This document shows, one piece after another, positions 28,892 through 37,507 of a DNA stretch of 64,000 nucleotides; the first letter of the stretch is position 1, and each line of letters starts with the position of its first letter. The stretch is from Leptospira sp. WS4.C2 (lineage in GTDB: Bacteria; Spirochaetota; Leptospiria; Leptospirales; Leptospiraceae), in assembly GCF_040833985.1 (NCBI RefSeq), contig NZ_CP162139.1, forward strand, positions 496,001 through 560,000, in the 5' to 3' direction. Position numbers and translations under genes: made by a program. Under the pieces are notes generated by a model. That model made no database searches. It was given only the letters and a program-made list of their open reading frames with translations, and was not told the DNA's origin.

Positions 28892-29657
28892 GAATTTCCG
28901 GATAATCTTCGTAATATGCGCGGACAAAATAGAGTCCATCCGGCGGGAGAGTGATCCCTGCAATCGAACGGTTCTTCTCTTCCAAAATGGAGCCGATGGA
29001 TCTAGATTTCCAACGTCCCTTCCCAATGTCCAGTAAAGTTCCGACCGTAATACGAACCATATTGTGCATAAATCCATTCGCACGAATTCGGATTTGGATC
29101 CAATCTTGTGTCAATCGTTCCAAACGAATGTCAAAGATATTTCGGATCGCACGTTTTCCCGCCATTGATTTTGCTTTGGTAAGAGAGCGAAAGTCCTTCT
29201 CGCCAATGAGAGTCTTTAATTGGTCTTCAACAAAATCCCAATCTACAGGATGTTTCTCCCAAAAAGCTCTCCCTTCCACAAAACTACTTTCGTATTTGCT
29301 ATAATAGATTTTGTAGATATATTCTCTTCCCGTACAACTAAATCTAGAATGAAACTCTTTGGGAACTTCGACAATGTTTTTGACGGAAACTCCTTTTTTG
29401 GTGAGGGCATTCACAGACACGAGGAATTTGTGAAAATTGGGAATGGGAAATTCTGTTTTGAAATTACATACCATACCCAAAGCATGAACGCCGGTATCGG
29501 TTCTTCCGGCAACTGACAAAGGTGATGCGGGGTTTTTGTTTAGAATAATGGAAAGTGCAGATTCAATGGAGGACTGGACTGTGGGAATGTCTTTTTGTTT
29601 CTGCCAACCGTAGAAATGATTACCGTCATATTCGACGAGAAGTGCATAGTTGGGCAA
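28863..29657 (-). CDS. truA: tRNA pseudouridine(38-40) synthase TruA
   Basis: About 264 residues. The catalytic aspartate is in AGRTDTGVHA (D54 with this start), preceded by YALLVEYDGNHFYGWQ, the usual TruA opening; RANGFMHNMVR lies near the end. It makes pseudouridine in the anticodon arm. The start is unclear: a TTG at 29657 fits the family length and lies four bases after the upstream stop, while a TTG at 29687 would overlap the upstream gene by 26 bases. Neither has a strong Shine-Dalgarno at ideal spacing. Confidence 0.92.
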   Translation of the reverse strand: MPNYALLVEYDGNHFYGWQKQKDIPTVQSSIESALSIILNKNPASPLSVAGRTDTGVHALGMVCNFKTEFPIPNFHKFLVSVNALTKKGVSVKNIVEVPKEFHSRFSCTGREYIYKIYYSKYESSFVEGRAFWEKHPVDWDFVEDQLKTLIGEKDFRSLTKAKSMAGKRAIRNIFDIRLERLTQDWIQIRIRANGFMHNMVRITVGTLLDIGKGRWKSRSIGSILEEKNRSIAGITLPPDGLYFVRAYYEDYPEIHELYKITLP

Positions 29658-29661
29658 ACCC

Positions 29662-30540
29662 TTACTTCTCGCCTCCCATCGCCTCAAGGATCACATTGTA
29701 TTCGTCATACAACTCGCGAGTCATCTCCACAATAGGGCCTGGTTTTCCTTTGGAAGCTTTTCCTGAACCGTAAAGTCTTGCGAGTGTTCGTTTCGCGCGA
29801 GATAAAAGTAAAACTTGGTCTTCTGGTTTGGGAGCCATTTGGTCTTTAAATTTTTTAGTTAAAAATGCATTCAAATAGATAACCCCATCAAATCCCCAGT
29901 TGTTATCTGTATCGGGTCCCAGCATTCCCGCAGCTTGGTCGACGGGTTCATTTCCATTCTGCATCAGTTCGAGTGTTAAACCATAGATAACGGCTGCTTT
30001 TTGATAGAGTAAGTCTCTGATTTTATCATAGCCGATATGAGGAAACTCTTCATGTAGATCGGAAAAATACCAAGCTGCACGAATCGCACAAACAGCTTTT
30101 TTAGGAGTAGGGGCGACACTTGCGCCACGGAGTTGGTAACAGTCCATCCCGAGTAAATAAGATGCAGCACCTAACACAATTTGGCGGTCAGAGGTAAAAT
30201 CGAGAGGTCCTAGAATTTTTTCAATATAACTTCTACGAGAATCTGTGGCCATCCGGATGGCTTCGTTGTCAGCAGGGTTTAATGCACTCCAGTCTTTAGG
30301 AAAAGAAGAGTAAAGACACCGAGGGCAAACCGACATGACATAATCTAGAGGACTCACGCGACCGAATTTTCGATTTTTTTCGTATAATCGTCTTAAATCC
30401 TGAGCTAACTTCCCAGCGATGAGTCGTCCACCTCCCTGGAACATTTGTTCCTTTTGGTGATTTTCATCACAAATCGGGCAGACTGTGGACTCTTTGGCAC
30501 GAAAAGATACTTTTTTTGACTGGGCGGCAGCTAGGGACAT
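29662..30540 (-). CDS. DUF2225 family protein
   Basis: 292 residues. Two CxxC pairs (CPIC at 21-24 and CPRC at about 72-75) should bind one zinc ion; the rest is helical with TPR-like repeats (KIRDLLYQKAAVIYGLTLEL). This is the layout of DUF2225 proteins, common in Leptospira and Firmicutes, with no defined function. It precedes truA in the same direction. Confidence 0.8.
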   Translation of the reverse strand: MSLAAAQSKKVSFRAKESTVCPICDENHQKEQMFQGGGRLIAGKLAQDLRRLYEKNRKFGRVSPLDYVMSVCPRCLYSSFPKDWSALNPADNEAIRMATDSRRSYIEKILGPLDFTSDRQIVLGAASYLLGMDCYQLRGASVAPTPKKAVCAIRAAWYFSDLHEEFPHIGYDKIRDLLYQKAAVIYGLTLELMQNGNEPVDQAAGMLGPDTDNNWGFDGVIYLNAFLTKKFKDQMAPKPEDQVLLLSRAKRTLARLYGSGKASKGKPGPIVEMTRELYDEYNVILEAMGGEK

Positions 30541-30676
30541 AGGAAAAATCTAGGAAAAGGCTCAATTTTAAAATACAATCTGTCAATCCAATATCAAAAA
30601 TCTCCGATAATACTCACAGGGGTCACCCCGAAATTACTTGTAAGATTCTTCGAAGGAAGGAAAGTACGGAAACGGA

Positions 30677-31795
30677 ATGAACGGCAGAGCAATGAAACAA
30701 TCCCTTCTTATTCTCATGATGAGTCTCATGATGCAGGCACCGATGTTTGCAGAATCGGTCTCTAGTAAATCATACCACAAACGAATTGAGCTATTAACTT
30801 ACCTACGTGAGTTGGAACCGATGGTTAAAAATTTCCGTGGTGAAGATCCGGAAGGAAAACCTACGGAGATCAATGCACCGGAAGGAAAAGAAGGCTTTCG
30901 TATTAAGAAGTATAACGAGGCTAAACGAATTTACCAAGAAGGTTTGCAATACCACTTCGAAGGTAATTTTCCGTCGGCTTACCAGCGATTTCTTGAATGC
31001 CAATTGGGAATTGAAAAGATAACTGAGGAGCTTTCTCAAGTCTACATCTTACGTGCAGAAGAAATGATGAAAACGGCAATGGAAAGAAAAAATCCAAACA
31101 ACCATATGGATAAAGCCCTTCTTGATATTTCTATCGAATATGGAAAAGGTTCTTACTTCCGCCAAGATGTTATGGACATTCCAAGAGAAGCTCCTTATTC
31201 ACGCCGTATGTATGATCCAAAAGAAGCTCATTATAGTTATAATAAATATGACATTGAGAAAAACTTGGAGTTAGGATATAAACACCTCGGTCTTGCTAAA
31301 GAAGCAAGAGCTACTGCATTGAAGGTGGAAAGAAATTTGGAAAAACACCAAAAACTCCAACCGTCTCATAGAAAGTATCGTATTGAACTTTATTTTGGTG
31401 CTATCAACTTAGCTCGTGATTCTAAAGCAAATGCGATTAACATCTATAAGTTGAAATACCCATACGACAACTATTACCTGAACAATTCCCAAGCAAAATC
31501 AGAAACTCTGAAAGATGAAAATGGTGCTCCTGTCGAAGGGCAACCAGTAAAAGTAGATGGTGTTACTTATGATTTTTCAAAGAATCCTTATGTAAAATAT
31601 GATCACCGCATCCAAGCGATGTTCGATGTCCGTGTTCCCGAAGACTACCGAGTGGATCATGCTGACGTGAGAGGTCGTGTGTATGATTTGGATTCCAACA
31701 ATATGGTGTTCATGAAATACGACCAAGAACGTAAAAAAGCTTTGAATGTCCCTGCAAAACCTGCCGCTGGAGCAACTTCTACTCCGCAACAATAA
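30677..31795 (+). CDS. Exported helical protein, function unknown
   Basis: 372 residues with a signal peptide ending at MFAES. The body is almost entirely charged amphipathic helix (for example YQEGLQYHFEGNFPSAYQRFL, with TPR-like spacing), and the tail is Pro/Ala/Thr-rich. I do not recognise the family. It stands alone with its own promoter region and is followed by a strong terminator, which fits a well-expressed single gene. ATG at 30692 is an alternative start that gives a cleaner signal peptide. A structural periplasmic or flagellum-related role is possible but not shown. Confidence 0.72.
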   Translation: MNGRAMKQSLLILMMSLMMQAPMFAESVSSKSYHKRIELLTYLRELEPMVKNFRGEDPEGKPTEINAPEGKEGFRIKKYNEAKRIYQEGLQYHFEGNFPSAYQRFLECQLGIEKITEELSQVYILRAEEMMKTAMERKNPNNHMDKALLDISIEYGKGSYFRQDVMDIPREAPYSRRMYDPKEAHYSYNKYDIEKNLELGYKHLGLAKEARATALKVERNLEKHQKLQPSHRKYRIELYFGAINLARDSKANAINIYKLKYPYDNYYLNNSQAKSETLKDENGAPVEGQPVKVDGVTYDFSKNPYVKYDHRIQAMFDVRVPEDYRVDHADVRGRVYDLDSNNMVFMKYDQERKKALNVPAKPAAGATSTPQQ

Positions 31796-31827
31796 GAAAC
31801 GTTAACTAACACCGTTTCCAAAGTCTT

Positions 31828-31856
31828 AAGCCCAAGATTTTTCTTGGGCTTTTTTA
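31828..31856 (+). terminator. Rho-independent terminator
   Basis: A perfect 10-bp stem (AAGCCCAAGA and TCTTGGGCTT) with a T4 loop is followed directly by a T-run. It lies 33 bases after the stop of the helical exported protein gene. Confidence 0.92.
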
Positions 31857-31892
31857 TTTCCATAGAATGACCTCTTTTGTCTAATTGTTGCT

Positions 31893-32696
31893 ATGGCGAA
31901 AATTCCGGTCGTTGACGACCTTATTAAGAAAAATTTACATGGACTCAGCGTCCACTACGGGCGTTTGGTGATGAAGGTTTACTTAAGAATCACCCTTCTT
32001 GTTTTTGGAAAAGCAAGTCCCTATTTGATCAGAGGGTTGTATCGTTCACTTACAGGTAACAAAGAAGCTCGTATCAAAGAGTTTTTAGAAGGAACCAAAA
32101 TTTGGGCGGAAGATGTTCTAAATATTACGAAAACTAAACTCATTGTATTTAATGAAATCAATGTTCCCGAAAAAGGACATATGATATTTCTAAATCATGT
32201 AAACGAAATGGATTTCCCTTATGATTGTTATGTGATCAGAAAACCATTTTTGGCAAATCAAGTAATCAAAAAAGCATGGTTTGCTTATTGGTGGATGGTG
32301 GCAATGGGTTCGCAAGTATTTGATAATTCTAAAGCCATGTCTGTTGCTGTTTCTGTAAAAAACCTAATCGAAGGTTTGAAGACCACTTCGTACATTGTGT
32401 ATCCAGAAGGAAAAAATACTTATTCGGAAGAAATCCTTCCGCTAAAGAAAGGGATGGTGAAAATTGCTTTCGACCAAAAAATTCCAGTTTTCGTGGCGCT
32501 GAAATCGGGAGTTACAACGTACCAAAACTATCAAAAGGGAAACGTAGTTGGGTATCTGGGTTTGGGTTCTCATGATCCAACAGATTTTTCTTCTTGGGAA
32601 GAATTCCAAACATATTTATATAACTTAATGCAGTCCAAAAAACAAGAGTTAGATGTTATGACGGATGCAGAAAGGATCAAACTTTCTTCCATTTAG
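31893..32696 (+). CDS. 1-acyl-glycerol-3-phosphate acyltransferase family (PlsC-like)
   Basis: 267 residues. Motif I is NHVNEMD (the HX4D catalytic pair), and YPEGKNT replaces the usual FPEGTRS of motif III. It should transfer an acyl chain to a lysophospholipid or similar acceptor at the inner membrane. The altered motif III suggests a non-standard acceptor; that is inference. It ends in a four-base convergent overlap with the fusion gene. Confidence 0.82.
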   Translation: MAKIPVVDDLIKKNLHGLSVHYGRLVMKVYLRITLLVFGKASPYLIRGLYRSLTGNKEARIKEFLEGTKIWAEDVLNITKTKLIVFNEINVPEKGHMIFLNHVNEMDFPYDCYVIRKPFLANQVIKKAWFAYWWMVAMGSQVFDNSKAMSVAVSVKNLIEGLKTTSYIVYPEGKNTYSEEILPLKKGMVKIAFDQKIPVFVALKSGVTTYQNYQKGNVVGYLGLGSHDPTDFSSWEEFQTYLYNLMQSKKQELDVMTDAERIKLSSI

Positions 32697-35053
32697 GTTT
32701 TATTTTTTACATCTTTTTCCCATAGTTCTAAGAATCGAATTTGTTCGAGTGATTCCACTGCTCGTTCACTTCTCGATTCTCTGACTTTTTGAATGGCGGA
32801 CTTCGAATCCAAACCATGTTTCCAAATCAAATAGGCTGCAGCTACAGTACCGGAACGGCCAAGTCCTCCCACACAATGAATGAGAACCTTGTGGCCTTTT
32901 GAAAGAGCCTCATCCATCCATTCTAGAATTTCTTTCATCTGTGCAAAACTCGGTACTCTTTGGTCCAAAATTGGGACTTGTTTTTGTTGGATTTCATTTT
33001 GAATCAGTTCTGATTTTAGGTCGGTCACACCATAATCGACATACTCTTGTTCTGTGATAAGACTTAAGATATGATAGATACCTTCCCTTTGTATTGTTTT
33101 CAAATCATCAGATAAAATACGGGCTCTATCCTTTCTACCTGGAAGGATGGTGAGACCAATTAGAGAAATATCAGGTTTTTCATCGGTTATAGGTTTTAAA
33201 TAATCAATCCGCAGGACTTTTGACTTTTGGATGAATTCTTTGATTTTGGTGATGAGTTTGGAGCCTACGTATAGAGCCCATTTCCTTTGCCATTCATTAC
33301 TTTCATCGAAAGATAAAGTATGCATTGCATATCGTAAGGCACCTACATGCATTTGGTAAGGGTCTCTGTCTAATTTCACCAAACGAGGGTAATAGGATCG
33401 TAATTTTGCAATTACACGATAGGCTTTTCTTAGTTTTTCATTGTTGATAAAGGTTGGGGGTTCCAGTTTCAGTTCGATTCCTAAATCTTCTTGGTTGTGT
33501 AAAAATTCGGTGAGTTGGATTGCTTCTTTCCACTCCGCCTCTGATTCAATTTTACAAAAAATAAAGAGGACATCATTCTCTAACTTTAACAAATCATGAA
33601 TGATATGGCCTCTATGGGTGTGAAAAAAATCAATCATCCAAACATTATCTTGTCCATCGACAATGATATTGGCCCCGTTCAAATCACCATGTACATAAGA
33701 TGTATTGTGTGTGATGGCATTGTATTCTTTGAGTTCAAGTAAATCTTTTTCATAAAAGATACAAGGATTGGGAAGGGAATATCCTGGAACGATTTCAATT
33801 TCTTGACCTGTTTGTGGTACTCCAAGTAAGGATTCCACTCGCGCACGAACCGATTTGGCATATTTGGGTTGGAAGTCGTAGTATTCTAGTAAATTGAGTT
33901 TTTCTGTGGAGGCAGCTTCAAACAAACGACCAAGTTGTTCACCAAATACCGTATCGATGATTCGGTCAAGACCCGTTCCATCGGTCATAGATGCATATAC
34001 CTTTTGGAAGGTTCTAACGTTCCCATCTAACATGGCAGCATATCGGTATTTGATAGCACCCCGATTTTCTAATTCGCAAAAATCTACAATAGAGGGGGCA
34101 TTGTTTCCAAGGACTTCTTGGATTCTTTCGAAGGCAGTTCTTTCTTTTGCAATGAGGTCTCTTTCTCCAATTTTCACAACACAAGGCACTTGCAAATGAC
34201 CTAAGTGATCAGTGGACTTAGATTTTAAAACTACGTTTCCAGAAAATCCGCCATCTAAGGTTTTGAATTCTGCCTCTTTACAATCTCGAAAGAGATAGAG
34301 TAGAATTTGGTTGTCTGTTTTTGAGATGGGATAATTTGGATCTAACTTTAGTTTGTCGCTGGAGATTCGTGAGTTTGTGGAAATCTTTTTTTCTAAATTG
34401 GGTTGGCTTCCTGTTAAAAATTCCGTAAAAGCTCCAATGGATGAAAAAATTTTCACACCTAAAATTTGTTTTAATTGGTCGAGTGCAATGAAATGCATCG
34501 ATAGAGAAGAACTTGCCGTCAGTGCCGAACAAACTCCAATTTCGAATTCAGGGTATCTTGTTTTTAAATCATAAGCAAGGAATGTTACTTTTGCCTCTGT
34601 CCATACACCGGTGATTCCTATCTTTATTGATTTTCCTTTGTATGGCGATAAAATAGATTCTAAGTTGGTATCTACAAAGTCGTTGAGGCCAGAAGCATCC
34701 ACAACCACCGCTCGATTCGGGTTTTCTTCAATCCATTTTTGGAATACAAATTCAGCACCTTTTGTACCTTTTAAACAATGATTACCAAATTGCGTTAGGT
34801 GGTCTTCTTGTGATTTGATTTTTGCATCATGCCAATCGCGGATATGAATTAGTTTTAAATGTTTTGGATCTGTTTCATATGCCCAGTCCAAAAGTGAAAA
34901 TACCGGCCCTTCCTCCATCATCTCCCCTAATAACCTATTGGCCTCTGAGTATCCTATATGAAGCGAATTGGGAAGTGGATCATATTTATCTAATAGAGCC
35001 GTAAAGTCATTTTGTAGGCATTGAGTGAAGAGGATTGCAGATTCCGAATTCAT
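32693..35053 (-). CDS. Three-domain fusion: inactive isochorismatase-like, kinase-like and dual-specificity phosphatase
   Basis: 786 residues from the ATG at 35053. Residues 1-215 follow the nicotinamidase/isochorismatase fold (HIRDWH, HCLKGTKGAEF), but the catalytic Asp is Cys (QCLQNDF), the Lys is Asp (VVVDASG) and the Cys is Lys (WTEAKV, K155). Residues about 235-580 look like an aminoglycoside-phosphotransferase/choline-kinase fold: Gly loop GGFSGNVVL, VVKIG (K294), HGDLNGANII (455-464) and MIDFF (D475). Residues about 620-786 are a dual-specificity phosphatase with D697 and HCVGGLGRSG (C727, R733). A TTG two codons upstream is also possible and no clear Shine-Dalgarno is seen. Confidence 0.85.
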   Translation of the reverse strand: MNSESAILFTQCLQNDFTALLDKYDPLPNSLHIGYSEANRLLGEMMEEGPVFSLLDWAYETDPKHLKLIHIRDWHDAKIKSQEDHLTQFGNHCLKGTKGAEFVFQKWIEENPNRAVVVDASGLNDFVDTNLESILSPYKGKSIKIGITGVWTEAKVTFLAYDLKTRYPEFEIGVCSALTASSSLSMHFIALDQLKQILGVKIFSSIGAFTEFLTGSQPNLEKKISTNSRISSDKLKLDPNYPISKTDNQILLYLFRDCKEAEFKTLDGGFSGNVVLKSKSTDHLGHLQVPCVVKIGERDLIAKERTAFERIQEVLGNNAPSIVDFCELENRGAIKYRYAAMLDGNVRTFQKVYASMTDGTGLDRIIDTVFGEQLGRLFEAASTEKLNLLEYYDFQPKYAKSVRARVESLLGVPQTGQEIEIVPGYSLPNPCIFYEKDLLELKEYNAITHNTSYVHGDLNGANIIVDGQDNVWMIDFFHTHRGHIIHDLLKLENDVLFIFCKIESEAEWKEAIQLTEFLHNQEDLGIELKLEPPTFINNEKLRKAYRVIAKLRSYYPRLVKLDRDPYQMHVGALRYAMHTLSFDESNEWQRKWALYVGSKLITKIKEFIQKSKVLRIDYLKPITDEKPDISLIGLTILPGRKDRARILSDDLKTIQREGIYHILSLITEQEYVDYGVTDLKSELIQNEIQQKQVPILDQRVPSFAQMKEILEWMDEALSKGHKVLIHCVGGLGRSGTVAAAYLIWKHGLDSKSAIQKVRESRSERAVESLEQIRFLELWEKDVKNKT

Positions 35054-35064
35054 GGACAAAAGGA

Positions 35065-35092
35065 TTGACAGGTTGGAAAATAAATCTAGAAT
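35065..35092 (+). promoter_or_regulatory. Sigma70-type promoter of the repeat-protein gene
   Basis: TTGACA at 35065-35070 and TAGAAT at 35087-35092 are 16 bases apart, with an expected start of transcription near 35099. AGGAG at 35109-35113 serves the ATG at 35119. Confidence 0.72.
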
Positions 35093-35098
35093 TTATTT
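35078..35098. promoter_or_regulatory. Palindrome over the -10 box, candidate operator
   Basis: AAATAAAT and ATTTATTT form a perfect 8-base inverted repeat around CTAGA, covering the -10 box of the plus-strand promoter. It lies in the 65-base gap between two divergent genes and could serve both. It could also be a chance result of A+T-rich sequence. Confidence 0.45.
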
Positions 35099-35118
35099 CT
35101 TAAAAAATAGGAGTTCGT

Positions 35119-35433
35119 ATGAAGAAGTTGATTGGTTTGTTCATTGGAATTTTGTTCAGTTCGACTCTTTTCGCAGGCGAAGTGGGATCTGATTGTACTT
35201 TCAAAGGAAAAAAATTGGTCGGGAAGGTTCAGTTTGTGACAAGTTTCCCCGATTTTAAAGTACAAATTGTAGATAGTTTTCCTGACCTGAAAGTGCAAAA
35301 GGTAACTAGTTTTCCTTCCGATTGTGGTAAGTGGCAAGAAGTAAGCTCCTTTCCCGATTTCAAAGTGCAGATAGTAACTAGTTTTCCTGACTTCAAAGTC
35401 AAGTATGTGGATTCATTTCCTGGTGTACCTTAG
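35119..35433 (+). CDS. Exported SFPD-repeat protein (7(1) septoil-knot type)
   Basis: 104 residues: signal peptide ending LFAG, then CTFKGKKL, then six repeats of the kind V-x-SFPDFKVQ-V. The SFP tripeptides begin at residues 42, 53, 64, 77, 88 and 99, so the period is 11 with one 13-residue unit holding C69; C26 is the only other cysteine. This repeat style matches proteins I know as 7(1) septoil-knot domain proteins, tiny and deeply knotted folds of unknown function. The family name is from memory, the repeat pattern is seen. The last 21 bases overlap the convergent gene. Confidence 0.75.
   Translation: MKKLIGLFIGILFSSTLFAGEVGSDCTFKGKKLVGKVQFVTSFPDFKVQIVDSFPDLKVQKVTSFPSDCGKWQEVSSFPDFKVQIVTSFPDFKVKYVDSFPGVP
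35227..35421 (+). repeat. Intragenic tandem repeat, 33-base units
   Basis: DNA-level counterpart of the SFPD protein repeats: units such as AGTTTTCCTGACTTCAAAGT recur every 33 bases (one unit is 39). Units have drifted at third positions, so the array is not a recent slippage product. Confidence 0.8.
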
Positions 35434-37413
35434 AGAACCTTCCAAAGGATAAACAGAATTACGATTCATTAATTCTAAGGATAAGTTGAAGAAGGCCCTT
35501 GCTTTCACTGTTTGGTGAAGGCAATTTTTTCGATCCAGGTGACAAGCCGGGTCTTCTCCAAATGGTGGGATCATCTGGAAGATAAACTGACTATCCCCGT
35601 CTACACTTTGATAGAGAATTTTTTCTTCATCAATCCAACCACAGGCACTTCCATAAGCAAAGTAGGTACTGCCGGACTTCACGCCAGTGGCTCGCATATC
35701 CTTTCCAAAACCTGCAAAGTAGGTTTCTTTTCCCACAACTCCCAAAATAGTGGGAAGTACATCAAGTTGCGAAGAAATTCTTTCATCTAACATTGGTTTA
35801 ATGTATTTAGGGGCATATAGTAAAAAAGGAACCATCCTATCTTCATAATAGGATAGATATCTGTGATGGGTATGATCACCAACAAATACAAATAAAGTGT
35901 CTTCAAAGTAATTTCTCTTTTGGATTTCTTTCATAAATACCTCCAATGCTGCATCGGAATAATGGTAAGTATTGAGATAATCAAAATCGGTTACTGACGA
36001 ATCATAAATTTCATACTTCGGGTCAGGCACCTTATATGGGTAATGTGTTGTCATTGTGAGAATGGTCATAAGAAATGGTTTGTTTTCTTTTTGGTATAAG
36101 TCCATTTCTTGTAATGCTCTTGAGTAGAGGTGTTCGTCATCGTAACCCCAAGCACCAATTTCATATTTCCCCGATCTACGAAAGTCCTCTTTCCCAATCA
36201 AAGTTTTAAAGCCAAAATGTGGAAGGATGGTGGCCAAACTATCAAATTTTAAATCATCTCCTGTGATAAAAATAGTTTGGTATCCAAATTCAGAAAATAG
36301 GTTTCCTATCGCAGAAAAGTTGCTAAGGATTTGTGGTGTACGAATGGCCGTGAGACCGGGCCTGTCGGGAACACTAGTAAGGACAGAAAGTAAGGCATTA
36401 CTTGTTCTCCCACCATTAGCATAAAATTTCCGAAAGCTGTGGCCTTTTTTCGCCAAAGCATTGTAATATGGAGTAACTTCCTTTCCTAACCAAATTCCAT
36501 TGGATACCGGCCATACATACTTTCCTGTCCAGGATTCTTGGATGACTAAAACTACATTGATTGCCCTTCTACCGGGGATTTGTTTGATCTTTCGAACGAG
36601 GGGAAACTCGGGATCATCCAGAAATTCAGCACCATCATAACCGATTTCTTCCCGAACCACGGCCAACATATCTTTATCTGTCATTTTAAGATGTTTGGGA
36701 ATGGATTGGCTTTTAAAATCGTTGATGGTTGTATAAATTCCATTTAACGCCAGTTGGTTGATTAAAGCATCGTCGGATATAATTGCTTCGCTGGCACGTA
36801 AAGGAGATTCTTGTGGTCCACCACGAAGCCCAATAAAGAAAAAGAGAATCCAAACTGTTGCTTTAATCGATTGGAGCCGAACGGATTCGTTGACGTTTAC
36901 TTGATCTGAAATTTTGTTTTTGCGAAACCAATAACGAATTCCTAAAATATATATTCCAATAAAAACAAAGAAAGAAAAAATTTTGAATGGAGATTCTTCC
37001 CAGGCGGAAGAAATCAAAACATCTAAATCTCCCAGAAACACAATGGCTTCATAACCGATATGTTTATTTGCATTTTCAAAATATAATAAATCGGCAAATA
37101 AATGCACCAAACAGAAGGGATAAAGAACTAATGGAGTGATGAGCCAAAAATATCGATACGATCTCAGATTCGAAGCAGTGTTCCAAAGGGACATTAGGTA
37201 AAAACCAACTAACAAAATGGAAATCGTTACCCAATCAAATCGAAACCCAATTAAAAATGCTTTAAGCAGGATTAAAAATTGGAGTTCTTCTAAACGATAG
37301 GAATATACTATCAAAAATAAAATACGGTGTAAGAATAAGGTTAAAAATCCAAAGGAAAAATAGGTAAGGAAAATCCGATCCGAAAACCTAAGGTTGGGAA
37401 ACTGTTTCACCAT
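35413..37413 (-). CDS. LtaS-like membrane phosphoglycerol transferase/sulfatase family
   Basis: 666 residues. About five membrane segments fill residues 10-200. The periplasmic domain belongs to the alkaline phosphatase-like sulfatase fold: NVVLVIQESWTG provides the first metal ligand, the nucleophile is the Thr in GGRTSNALLSVL, and VFVGDHTHH carries further metal ligands. LtaS, OpgB and phosphoethanolamine transferases share this plan. As leptospires lack lipoteichoic acid, transfer of phosphoglycerol or another head group to an envelope glycan or lipid is more likely. Divergent from the biotin carboxylase gene. Confidence 0.82.
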   Translation of the reverse strand: MVKQFPNLRFSDRIFLTYFSFGFLTLFLHRILFLIVYSYRLEELQFLILLKAFLIGFRFDWVTISILLVGFYLMSLWNTASNLRSYRYFWLITPLVLYPFCLVHLFADLLYFENANKHIGYEAIVFLGDLDVLISSAWEESPFKIFSFFVFIGIYILGIRYWFRKNKISDQVNVNESVRLQSIKATVWILFFFIGLRGGPQESPLRASEAIISDDALINQLALNGIYTTINDFKSQSIPKHLKMTDKDMLAVVREEIGYDGAEFLDDPEFPLVRKIKQIPGRRAINVVLVIQESWTGKYVWPVSNGIWLGKEVTPYYNALAKKGHSFRKFYANGGRTSNALLSVLTSVPDRPGLTAIRTPQILSNFSAIGNLFSEFGYQTIFITGDDLKFDSLATILPHFGFKTLIGKEDFRRSGKYEIGAWGYDDEHLYSRALQEMDLYQKENKPFLMTILTMTTHYPYKVPDPKYEIYDSSVTDFDYLNTYHYSDAALEVFMKEIQKRNYFEDTLFVFVGDHTHHRYLSYYEDRMVPFLLYAPKYIKPMLDERISSQLDVLPTILGVVGKETYFAGFGKDMRATGVKSGSTYFAYGSACGWIDEEKILYQSVDGDSQFIFQMIPPFGEDPACHLDRKNCLHQTVKARAFFNLSLELMNRNSVYPLEGSLRYTRK

Positions 37414-37507
37414 AAAAAAAGAATTAGCCAACTATGAAGACGGTCAATCGACTTCCGATCTTTCTGTTGATTTATTTTCATGGCTCTTTAGTTTTGATCC
37501 TACTCAC

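Noticed and set aside
30615..30632. GGGGTCACCCC palindrome in the divergent gap before the helical exported protein
   Set aside because: Four-base arms are too short to support an operator or terminator call on sequence alone.
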